Source: Mytilus edulis
Lineage: Eukaryota > Mollusca > Bivalvia > Mytilida > Mytilidae
Direction of reading: 5' to 3'
Assembly: GCF_963676685.1 (NCBI RefSeq)
Contig: NC_092350.1
Coordinates: 9,777,307 to 9,841,306, forward strand
Length of the DNA: 64,000 nucleotides
The notes below the pieces were generated by a model, which was not told where the DNA came from, did no database searches, and worked only from the letters and a program-made list of their open reading frames with translations. The translations under genes and the position numbers were made by a program. Positions within the stretch are counted from its first letter, which is position 1; each line of letters starts with the position of its first letter. This document shows positions 22,645 to 35,000 of this stretch, one piece after another.

Positions 22645-25298
22645 TGGGTCAGGATCCCTAATAGACCTTGAGATGAGGAACTCAGATGACGTAATTAAAA
22701 AAAATATTAGTCCGCCATACAATTGTGGATGCTGTGATTTTAAAAATGGACATAAATGAACAATAAGAACTGTTTTATAGAGCTGGTGTGATGAGAAAAG
22801 AAAGATGTAGATTTGACCTGAAATAAATTATTAGAAAGGACAATTTTTTTATTGAATTTTATGATCCGAATTTTGGGATTATTTCATGAGGAGAGTGACA
22901 TTTTTCACCATCTTCCGGGGTCCATCAATTTGCGAAAAAAGTAATCTCACTTGCCACCCCGAAAATTTAACCAGACATGTATAAATGTATCAGCTTCGAT
23001 ATGAGCCATCATACATGTTCAAGTAAACGATATGGACTGAGCAACGGAGGAAAACGTTACCATTACGGCCTATGGAGAATTAATTGTAAATGTATACCCA
23101 AATTGAGAAGCTTAATTCCAGAAGTTTTCAGGCTGATTTATGGATGATTTCACCTTGTACACCACCGAAAATGATGGTTAGTAGTTTTTTATTTATACCT
23201 TGTTATTATAAATGGTTTAAGATAAATATTATTGATAAAGATCAGCAAAAACTCAATGAAACTTTGCTTTTAAAATGCATTACTGGCACGGGGCTGAACA
23301 CTTTTTTTAGGCACAATCATAACTTTGTTTACTTCCGAGAGATCCGAAAGGAATTTGTTTACTATATTGAAAAAGGCAAGAAACAACTTTTAAATATTAT
23401 TAAATTGTAAGTAAACATGACACAATATAGTCTTTGTTATGTAATTATCACTTCGGTCTACAGGAATACCTGATAATCAAGGGAGATAACACACTTCATA
23501 CGAGTAAAGTGAGATACATCATCGCATGTGCTTTTATCCAATGATTTGACCCCTGGTCAGTAGATATCATATGCAAAAAAACAGAAAAAACATGTACATG
23601 TTTTAAGAAAATCATGAACTAATATTTTTAATGCACTTGAGCAAAACAATAGATATTGTCATTTCTCAGTGAAAAGGGGGAGGGTCAAACCTTTTTGAAA
23701 ACAATATTTCTGCACCTATTCAACTATTAAGCTAGTTAGCTACTACCCATTGCTTCTAAAATAAAAGGTTTAAATGAAGGTGACTAAGCCACAAGGGAGA
23801 AGCATTTGTCTTTCTTTGTGATTAAACTTTCAAGAATTAGATTTTTCTCTCTCAATAGTATTTCTGTATTTAAATCAAATGATAACACAGCCTGAGTAAT
23901 TTTTTTGTCTTATTTCAGTTCCAGACATATCATTACTTTTTAACCTGAGATGGCAAACTAGAGGTTTTAAAAAGTCCTGAATAACTGGTAAGCATTTTGC
24001 TTTATTAGGCAAGCTCTAAATTGTTTATTTATGGTATTTATGCAATTGAAATTACAGTCGGTATGTTAAAAATATGCAAATATGAAAACTGTTGCTATGG
24101 TCTTGGTATTAAATGAAAAGGCTTAGTTACAGATCGTTTCGACTCAATATTTCGAGTTAAATCTTGCGGTAACTGTTTCTCACGTAACACTGCAAACTAT
24201 ATTTAGCTCTATTTTGATCTGTCGTTATTTAATGACGCCATAATACATGTGATGTCACAATGTTTCCTTTAAAACCTCATGTGGATTTCTCACTAATAAA
24301 AGGTTTTCACTGAAATACATGTTAAAAACATTTTTTCTCAAATAGAATTATGTGAAAGGACAAGTTTTGAAAATTTGCACTATATTGCACTCTAATTATA
24401 TGATAAGGATGACTTTCCAAGTAGTTAAGAGTGCTTTCCACAGTTTTAAATACCAGATTTCCACTAGTAAGAATAATTATTTTGGTGTTGGTTTTTTTAT
24501 AAAATCTTCATTTTTGCATAATTTCTCTGTCAAAATGCACTTTAAGGCACAAGAAAATTTTATAGAATGCTTTAACAGGGTCTGTGTATTGTAATTAAAG
24601 GTTATAATCAGAAGTTTTGTCCTTGTTTTGACTAGTGAAGGTATTCTGGAAGAAATTAATTATACAAACACATTGTATTCAAAATAAATGAATATAGCGA
24701 CGAAAGTGTCATTGCCGTATAGTGCTAAAACAACTTTATTTTTTTTCAGAAATGGACAAAAATACACAGATTTATTCAGAATGTTATACCGATGAAGATC
24801 ACATAAAAATATTTGGAAAAATCAGAAGTATGAATTTCAATATGGGTCAGGATCCCTAATAGACCTTGAGATGAGGAACTCAGATGACGTAATTAAAAAA
24901 AATATTAGTCCGCCATACAATTGTGGATGCTGTGATTTTAAAAATGGACATAAATGAACAATAAGAACTGTTTTATAGAGCTGGTGTGATGAGAAAAGAA
25001 AGATGTAGATTTGACCTGAAATAAATTATTAGAAAGGACAATTTTTTTATTGAATTTTATGATCCGAATTTTGGGATTATTTCATGAGGAGAGTGACATT
25101 TTTCACCATCTTCCGGGGTCCATCAATTTGCGAAAAAAGTAATCTCACTTGCCACCCCGAAAATTTAACCAGACATGTATAAATGTATCAGCTTCGATAT
25201 GAGCCATCATACATGTTCAAGTAAACGATATGGACTGAGCAACGGAGGAAAACGTTACCATTACGGCCTATGGAGAATTAATTGTAAATGTATACCCA
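22645..25298. mobile_element. LTR-like element with identical 456 bp terminal direct repeats
   Basis: Copies at 22645-23100 and 24843-25298 appear base-for-base identical, begin TGGGTCAGG and end TATACCCA (TG…CA, with inverted TGGGT/ACCCA). They flank 1742 bp. The flanking array joins as ACATG and TGTGACGG, and CATGTG spans both ends, so the target duplication is ambiguous. The interior has no gag or pol; it has exon-like pieces with possible splice sites (donor near 23400, acceptor near 23920, acceptor TTTTTTTTCAG near 24750 followed by a 35-codon frame running into the second repeat). Best read as a recently inserted non-autonomous LTR (TRIM/LARD-like) element. Confidence 0.6.
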
Positions 25299-25761
25299 TG
25301 TGACGGATAAAAACTTATGAACATAAGGTATCTGCATACAAATTTTGATGCTATAAGGTTTTCTACCGTCTGAAATATAAAGTTTTTAACAAAATGTTAA
25401 CACCACTGCCTCTAGATAGCAATTTCTGTCTGGCATTCTGTGACTTTCATCATAGGAGACTAAATCAGCAATTTTATTTTAGGTTTTGGGTAATACAATA
25501 TTCAAATGCAAGCACTTTCATTTTGACCCTGTGAGTCCAACAAAAGAAGGAATAATTGACCCTACAACTCCTGTGTGTCTCTAGAAGATAAATATTGTAA
25601 GATAAAAGGTGTTTTGTTAGAAACTATACACCAGTATACTAAAACAAATATTAATTATGGTGAGTTTCATAGCACTATTGTATTGTCAAGATTTTATCCA
25701 TGAAAATAAATGAATCAACAGTAGCTCAAATATAACAGTAAAATAAAATCCATTGCCTGTA

Positions 25762-25771
25762 TTTATTTATT
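25762..25771 (-). terminator. eIF3m polyadenylation signal
   Basis: On the minus strand AATAAATAAA lies about 85 bases past the eIF3m stop codon, a normal spacing. Confidence 0.6.
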
Positions 25772-25853
25772 CTTTCAATATTTGACAACAGTGTCATTTT
25801 TTTCTTTTTTTAAACAATAAGCACATCAGATGGTATTTCTTAAACAGTTCTCC

Positions 25854-26059
25854 TTATTGTGCCCCAACTTGTTGAGTACGTAGCATGTCCAGCTGCTTCA
25901 AGCTGGTTTGAACTGTATCCAGGTTGTCTCTCCAGTGTAACAGACTTTGTTGTATCATCTGCCAATGTTGTCGGCCAAACTGTCGATGGATAGAGGAATG
26001 GATGACAACTTTCTTCTGCATCTGGTCAATCTTCACTCTCACGGACTTGGTTCTTAAAA
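25854..26059 (-). CDS. EIF3M: eIF3m exon 10 (PCI C-terminus, stop)
   Basis: [20 protein letters not shown] then [20 protein letters not shown]; stop TAA at 25856-25854. Acceptor TTATCTTTGTAG. Confidence 0.95.
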
Positions 26060-29000
26060 CTACAAAGATAAATAAAATGTCAGACATTTAAAAAAATATT
26101 TCTTGAAAGTGAGATACACAATTTTTTAAAGAAAAATTATAGTTTAGTTTACAGTAATCAAAACCTGAATACTGTAGATTCATTTATTTTCGTGGATGAG
26201 GGAAAACTCGTATGTTGGTGGGCATCTAATTTCATGGTTTTGCCCAGGTCTGCATACAAGCCTATTGAAGATTTGTCATTCTTTGAACATTTGATTTTGT
26301 GGTTTACTTGTACCCACAAAATCCACAAAAATTGGTATCCAACGAATAATAATGAATATCCTTCTGTTGTCAACTCCCATGTATACGATTGCAAATGACT
26401 ATTAGTATATTAAGTTACACCAGTTGAAAAATTAAAATTTATTTATATTGTAGTTCTATAACATGAGGCTGTCAGAGCGACAGCAAAACAGATTTATTAA
26501 TATTTATTTGTGTCTTGGCATTTTTCAATATCACAAGAACCATAACTGATGCACGGTTAAAGTGAAAATAATCAATATCAAACTTGATCTCCATTTTGTC
26601 ATCAGTTACAACATATTAAAATTTGAAAGGCTTGGTTGAATGGTTCATGAGTAAATGCAACAACACAACTGGAAACACCATTTTTCAATCTTTCAAGAAC
26701 CAAAACTCCTGAACGGTAAAAGTCAAAATCGTCATTATTGAACTTGACCTCCATTTTTTCATCAGTAACAACATATTAAAATTTTAAAAGCTTTGGGTGA
26801 ACAGTTCATGAGTAAATGCACGGACAGGACTGGAAAGGCCATTTTTCAATCTTTCAAGAACCATAACTCCAGTACCGTTAAAGTCAAAATTGTCATTATT
26901 AAAATTGACCTCTGTTTTGTTGTCAAAAGCAACATATTAAAATTTTAGAAGCTTTGGTTGAATGGTTCATGAGTTAATGCAGAGACAGGACTGAAAACAC
27001 CATTTTTCAATCTTACAAGAACCATAACTCCAGAACTGTAAAAGTTAAAATAGTCAATATTGAACTTGACCTCCATTTTGTTTGTCAATAACAAATAAAA
27101 ATTTTAAAAGCTTTGGTTGAACGGTTCCAGTGTAAATGCACTGACAACATTTGGCTGCTGCCCGTACAATCAACTGCCTGGCTGCCCGCCGTACATCCCC
27201 AAATCAATAACCGACATTTTTGCCACAAAAATCTGGTTAAAAATATAATTTTCCATGCATATTTCTCTTGTGTTTAAACATTGCTCCTAGTAACAAGTGA
27301 AACTGCGAGCTACTGCTCACTGATGATACCCCCGCCGCAAGTGGATAATATTAATAGTGTAAAAAAGTGCAAGTGTTCGGTAAACAGGAAGTTGTCGAGT
27401 GATGAATCTGAAAACGCATCACACGGTATAGCTGACTTATATAAATCCTAAAACCAAATTTCAGAAATCCTTGTATTGTAGTTCCTGAGAAAAATGTGAC
27501 GAAAATTTTCAACTTGGCTATCATGTGTAAAATCATACAAGTGTTCGGTAAACAGGAAGTTGTCAAGTGATCAATCTGAAAAGGCATCACAAGGTATAGC
27601 TGACTGAGATAAACCCTGAAACCAAATTTCAGAAATCCTTGTATTGTAGTTCCTGAGAAAAATGTGACGAAAATTTTCAACTTGGATATCATGCGTAAAA
27701 TCATACAAGTGTTCGGTAAACAGGAAGTTGTCAAGTGATCAATCTGAAAAGGCATCACACGGTAAAGCTGACTTAGTTAAACCCTGAAACCAAATTTCAG
27801 AAATCCATGTATTGTAGTTCCTGAGAAAAATGTGACGAAAGTTTCATGGGACGGACTGACTGACGGACGGACGGACTGATGGACGGACAGACAGAGGTAA
27901 AACAGTATACCCCCCCTTTTTTAAAGCGGGGGTATAATTATATATGTAATTTTGAATTTTGAAAACAGACTTAGATGATCTTGTATATACTTCCTAGGCC
28001 ATTCTTCTGTAAATGACAAATGGAAAACTGTAAGACCATTTAAACTCTGGAGTAATACATTTTTTTTCTGAAGATCTGAATTCTGATGTAAGAGACATGT
28101 ATAGTCTTTCAAGACAGTAAGTTGTGTCCTTGTTGTTTATGTCTAGTCTGTATTTTCTGTTGCATAAATACAATCTTATGAAATGTTATTGAGAACTTAC
28201 TGTCAATGATAAACTCTTCAATTTCTGACTCCTGAAGATCTAACTCTTTTTGGATGACACTATAATCTAACTCCTTTTTATTTTCTGACATCTGCATAAA
28301 CGTCAACATTCTCATCTTACGTAAGTTCTGGTCATGTGATAAACCTATAAATAATGAGACAAAAAAATCATAAGCAAGTTCAGATAACTTGGTGTATGTC
28401 CACTCCTGTAAACACATCTCGAGAATATAATTTGCAAATACTGTCGTGTTGACAAACTCTAATCATAGTAATGAGATAGCTATAGTGTTGTTATGTCTAC
28501 TGTACCACAGCTGAACTACAAGACATGTGTGTTGATTTTTTTTTTAAATTCTGTCAAATTATCAATGTACACCAAATAAAGTTATGTTACTTCAGTTGTA
28601 ATGCAAAAGTCATAATTGATGTTCATATTAAAATTTACAAAAAACATGAACTGTTTATGGGTGTTGCTACTTGCTCCAACAACTGACCATAGGACCTGAC
28701 ATTCGACACAATGTAATATCTGAAATTGATATTGCATAAAAATCACAGAGCAGACAAAAACTTGGAAACTATTAGTAAGATCAATTCTTTTATCACTATT
28801 TTACAAATTTTTCTTTGATCTTGCTGAATGATATGAGTGGTATGAAAATTATCGCCAGAAACTAAGGGAACATGTGCCGTTGTCAAGGAATTTAACGTCT
28901 TCATAGGTAAAATAGCGATAAACAGATTATCATTGGTCACCTCAACTCAATTGCTTTTCTCACTTTCGCCGTAATGACTCAAGCAGGAAAATCAATCTCG

Positions 29001-32000
29001 TTGAAATAACCAACGATAATCTATAAACATTCCTGTTTACAAGTGTACTATAGTTTTATTTTCAATTAAAGAACTTTATCCTTTTACATACCCAGTACAT
29101 GTACTTGAAATATCAGCAGTATTTAAGATTTGACAATGCAATGAATTATTTTATTGAACTGTTGGTACTATATCAGTTATGTTTACCTAATGACTTGACA
29201 AAGTCTGTATTTGTTTTATAGAACTGTTGGTACTGTGTTATTGTCCCTGATACAAATATGGATAATAACTGAAAAAAGAGACAAAAGGTTTAAGAACAGT
29301 TGACAAATTAATCAAGCTTTAAAAACCTTGTTTCACAGTAAATTACTGACAATATGATAAATATATGATTTCATAGTATTTATTGTCAAAGAAAAATAAA
29401 GCATACATCAGGCGTTATATTACTATGGATCTGAAATACAAGAGATGTTTAGCTAGCTATAAAACCATGTTTAATCCACCATTTTCTACATAGAAAATGC
29501 CTGTACCAAGTCAGGAATATGACAGTTGTTTACGTTTAATGTGTTTGAACTTTTGATTTTGCCATTTGATTAGGGACGTTTTGTTTTGAATTTTCCTCGG
29601 AGTTCAGTATTTTCGTTATTTGACTTGTTTGTCATTGGCTGAATACTAGTATTGTGAATTTAGTGGGTATACTGTGAATTTAGTGGGTATACTGTGAATT
29701 TAGTGGGTATACTGTGAATTTAGTGGGTATACTGTGAATTTAGTGGGTATACTGTGAAAGTCAGAATGGAAAATTTCTGACAGTGTTGAACAAAATACAA
29801 AGTTTCAAAATGAGATGGTTTTGTAAACTTTTCACAGCTTGTTGCCAAGTCCTGTTCCTTCATTTATTATATGTATAAATCAACAACTTTGACATAAAAA
29901 AGATACATTGCATTTGTTAAAAGAGGACTAAAAGCATATACAATAGCATTCAATGTTTCCTTATACATGTATATATGTCACCCTTCTATTCCAATACATA
30001 CTTACATCATGTATGAGTTCTCCTTCCAGGAACTTGACAGGCTTCAGTAACAACAGATGATCCATCAGAAATGTGTTTGGGTCTGCTAAATGGGTTACTA
30101 TACATCTATAAATGTACAATATTATTGTTTCATTAGTTCTACATCTAATATTCTTTAATAAGATGATGAATGTGTTGCTGTCAGTGTTAATGAGTGTATA
30201 AAAGAGACCGTTCGAAATCTGTATTAAAGTCTGGGTCTCTTCACCAAAAAATCTTTGGATAAAAGTTAATAACTTATACTGGAAAAGTTATGACTTTTTT
30301 TGAGAAATGAGTCACTGCAGTGTGTAGATCTGAACCTGCTGGTAACTAATCATGCTGGCCTGCACCTCTAACCTCTATGGTTCTACTTCATGGCAATTTC
30401 ATTAGGCCTCCTTTTTAACTTACACAATGACACATTCGACTGCAATTTCTAAATCAAACTAGAGAAGTTTAATTTGGAAAAACAAACAAAGTATTTAGTT
30501 TTGCTTCAAGGATGGAATTGATATTTATACCGAAAAGTTCAAGGCAATGATTAAACAAGTAACACCATAATTATAATGTTCTTCAATACATTTAAGTCTA
30601 CATGAAAAAGAAAAGATTTACAGGACAATTCCTAAATTTGTTAGCTTTATAAATGACAAAACCTACATACCTGTGAGCATCATTTTTAGCCTGTGAAGCA
30701 TTGTCTTCTGTGTATGTACCAAGAAGATCTATCATTACTTTTGTTGCTGCTTCACTGAAAAAAATTATTAAATAGAAAATATTAGTTTGATAAATCGAGT
30801 CTTCTCTTACATTGATTGATTGTTGGTTGCTTAAAGTACAGTAGAAATATTTCATGCATGTTCAGGACAATCTTCTCTTACAATACCAACACTAAATCAA
30901 GTTTTTCATATATAGCCTCAGTAAAGTTTTTACCTTGTTTTAGTATCTAATAAAGCATCATGTAAACTTCTCAGTATATTCTGGTACTTTGTTGGTGATA
31001 CATCCCACTGTTTGGCCCATTTCTTTACCTACAAATTAAAGAATAAGCCAGTAAGCTTAAAAAATCTTCATAACTCTCATTAAGCAAAGTTCTCCTATTA
31101 CAGTTAAGCTTGTCTAGTTTATATCATCTCAATATGACTGTACTTGGACATACCCGTAATACAGAATTAATATGAAAACACCCATTTAATAACACCATAA
31201 TATAAAGAGAACCCCTGTCTTAACAGAAGGAAAATTCTTCAGCCTTTAAAGGACGGTTACAGACATGTTTTACTGTTTATTAATTATATCTATACATATG
31301 TGATAGTCAAGCTATTCATATTAAAGAATTTAAAATTCAGGAACTCAATTACAGGTCATCTCTTATTTGCCATTGTCCAGACCTTCTGTAACTACATGTA
31401 ACATAGTAACACAAGTGAAGTCTGAGTTATAACTGCAACTAAATAATGACTACTTACATTGGTTAGATTTGTATTGACTAAATACAATAGATCTGTTTGG
31501 TGGGCTAATTTGACTAAACATAGGTATACATCAGCTCTGGAGGAACTCTTCTCATCCAAACCAGAAAACAAGTTTGATAATCTGTCAGAAAGGTAGAATA
31601 TTGTAAAATCAGAGGATACAAGATTCATACAAAAAAAAATTTGTATCATAGAAATAGGTTTGTTGAAGCCGTATAGTTGTTGATTTCTGTGTCATTTGGT
31701 CTCTTGTGGAGAGTTGTCTCATTGGCAATCATAACACACCCGTCTTTTTTATATTTGCAACGAAATTGATTATAGCCATTTGATATTCATGCAACGTAAA
31801 CATGTTGTACTCCATCCCGTTCTTCAGTCTAGTAGTGAGCAATGACCCTACAATAGTCATGGAGTTCTGATGAATCTAAGTGATGATGACAAAACACACA
31901 AAATAAAAAAATCCTCTCAATGGCATCTTGTGAATCTATATAATAAAGTTGAGAATGGAAATAGGGAATGTGTCAAAGAGACAAAAAACTTGACCGTAGA

Positions 32001-35000
32001 TCCAGAAACAACACAAGGATTGAGCTCCAAACAACTATGCATACAAATTAAAACAACGCCCCCTAAATTTAGTTACAGAGTTAACTTACAATTTAATTCT
32101 CAAACTAGCTCTTTTGTCTCCACTGCTTGATTTAGCAACTGCTTCACAAAACTGGAGTACTGGTTCTTGTATCTGATCAGGTGGCAGCACTAATACAAGG
32201 GAGATTATACTGTTCATAGTCATCTCCAAATCTGTAAAATAAAAGGAGATAATACTGTTCATAGTCATCTCCATAGAGATAACAATTGAGGACCTTATAG
32301 CAAATATAAGGAAATAAAATAGTTTCTTCAAGTCATCTCTAAATCTATAAAATAAAGGGAGACTTCTGAGTAAAAAACAGCACGTATAAAAGGGAGATAA
32401 TACTGCTTTTAGTCATTTAATTTGTGGAATAAAAGAAACAAACAGCTTATTAGTTACCACAGAGATAAAGCAGATTATCCACAAAATCGTATTGCTTTTT
32501 TGTTTGTTTGGCAAAACTGATGTTTTTCGCAGTTGTGTAAATTTATTTAAAACTTTGCTTTTTGAGGAAATAAAACATTGCCACGTGTGTACTGTTAATA
32601 AAAGAGTCATACAAAGTTTAAAATTTAAGTTGGTTCTCAGGCATGCAGTTTATACTCTAGAATTTATTCGTCGAAATCATGGAAAAGGCCAGTATCTCCA
32701 TAGAATTGAACTTTTAATGAAATAAATTAGAAATTTGGGATACACAAGAGCATCAAATTTCAATATGAAAAGTGTGTTGTTTTTACACTCTATTTTCTTA
32801 TTTCTACTGTATATTGTAATTTTAAAACTTCATGAGAAAACATACATGTGAAATTTGCAAATACATTCTCTGACTTAAAGAAGTCAAACAATACATGTAC
32901 TATTTTTTATTACAAGTTTCAGTTAAATGCTATTTTATAATTTGAAGCAGTTTCAATGTTACAGATAAACTATCAATAAAACAATACATTATTTTATGAT
33001 GGACCACAGTTGAATCATATAGACAATACTAAAATATGCAACTTTTGGTAACTTATCTTTCGATAAATTTTATTTAAACTTTATTCATTCAATATTTCAG
33101 GATTAAATGACTATATAAATAAGAAGACGATAAGGAAATTTAAATCTATTTTTAGTATTACAGGTAAACTATAAAAAAAAAAAAGACAAAAGATGGTATT
33201 ACGAGTTCAGACATTTTGCTTTTCAATAATGACATTCAAACAGTCTACCTTAAAGGCCCAGATACCTATTGGATGTCAGTTTTGTGAAGTAGAAACGAAG
33301 ATTGAATGGAAATGTTTGGATTGTTCATTATTGATGTGTAATAGATGTAAAGAAAAAGTCCATCTAAAAATTAAAAGTGCCAGTAATCACAGAATAATAA
33401 ATATAAAAGATTTAGGGTTGTGTCAACAATCCACGGAACATTTCAAACTCAGTGACATTAAATGTCAAGAACATGATGGACAGGTCTGTTGTTTGTTTTG
33501 TCAAACTTGTGAACAATTTATTTGTCTGAAGTGTCTGACTAAAGTTCACCGGGGTCATGAAGTAATGGAAGAAGAGGAGTATAAGGCAGAAATGATCAGA
33601 CAGGAATTCGAAACAGAGAGCAAACTAAGCAAGCTAACTGTTTCAAGTGAACCTCAAGTAATGAAAACTGAATCGTGATAAAGCTAATATCAAAATTAAA
33701 GTTGAAACAAAATTTGTTACAGATCTTAGTCGTATTTATTGTCTGGTTTCCTGCCAGGATGGATCAGTTTGGATAGCAGACAACAGAAAAACAGTTCAAC
33801 ATATCAAAATTGAACAAAACAAAATTGAGGTTATATCACGGTTTAGTATGATTGTTTGGGACATGGCAATTACTTCTACTAATACTATCCTTGTGTCGGA
33901 TGGAGGATCGCTACTGAAGTGGATGAATGCTGGAACTGGACAAATCACTCACACTATGTATGACATTGCACCACTAACAACATGCAGAATACATATTACT
34001 ACAGATAATAGAGTCATCATTGGAGCTATACCCGCTGGGAAAATATTCCCTGCTAGAGGAAAGCGTGTAGTCATAGTAATGGATTTAATAAGTGGAAATA
34101 CTCTGACTGAATTTGAATATAACAAGAACAACAAACCCTTGTTTACATATCCTTACTGTATTACCACTACAAGTCAGGGTAATATTTGTGTGGTTGATAA
34201 GTTAGATGAATCACGAAGAGGTAGAGTTATAATACTCGGACAATCAGGACAAGTGATACAAATATACACAGGTCATCCTGATATTAACACTGAAGACAGA
34301 CCATTTAAACCTTCTGATATACTCACAACACCCTTAGATAATGTAATTGTGGCCGACAGTAAGAACCATGCACTACATATCTTAGACAGTAACGGACAAA
34401 TCATATCTTACTATAGGGTAAATCTTATAGGGATACAAGGACTATATTCTCTAGCTCTATCTACACCAGGACATTTATATATTGGGAATTACACATCAGA
34501 TGGGAGTCCAGAACAAAAAGCTAAACTGTTTGAATTAAAGTACTCTGGATTTTAAAGATAAAACTGGTTAATTAACAGATTTTGTACATAGGGTAATGGC
34601 ATTAAAATGGAGCAGTTGCAAGTGAGACTTGTCACCAAAAACTTGGATAAAGGTTACAGAATCACAATTTAAGAAAAGGTCAATCAGAGATCGATATATT
34701 CACTGAGATATCAATTTAAGAAAAGGTCAATCAGAGATCGATATACTCACTGAGATATATATATTCACTGAGATATCGTTTAGGAACACTAAGACTGAAA
34801 ACTGACAAAGCATGTTATCAAGTCATGTCAAACAAAGGTTTCATTGATCATTGTTTGTTTTACAAATGTTTCATGCATTATAAAAATTATCAATTGACAT
34901 GCATACATTAAAATAATGTCAACTAAAGGCTCTAAAGAGCATGTGTCACTCAACTAGGTCTATGTGCATCTTAAACAATGGGCACTCTCCAATATTGCGG

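Noticed and set aside
23090..23410. 106-codon plus frame in the LTR-like element
   Set aside because: Begins inside the terminal repeat, has no gag or pol features and could be chance; kept only as part of the element description.
27351..27758. 135-codon minus frame with internal repeats
   Set aside because: Generated by the 168 bp tandem repeat (56 codons), with no similarity to a known protein.
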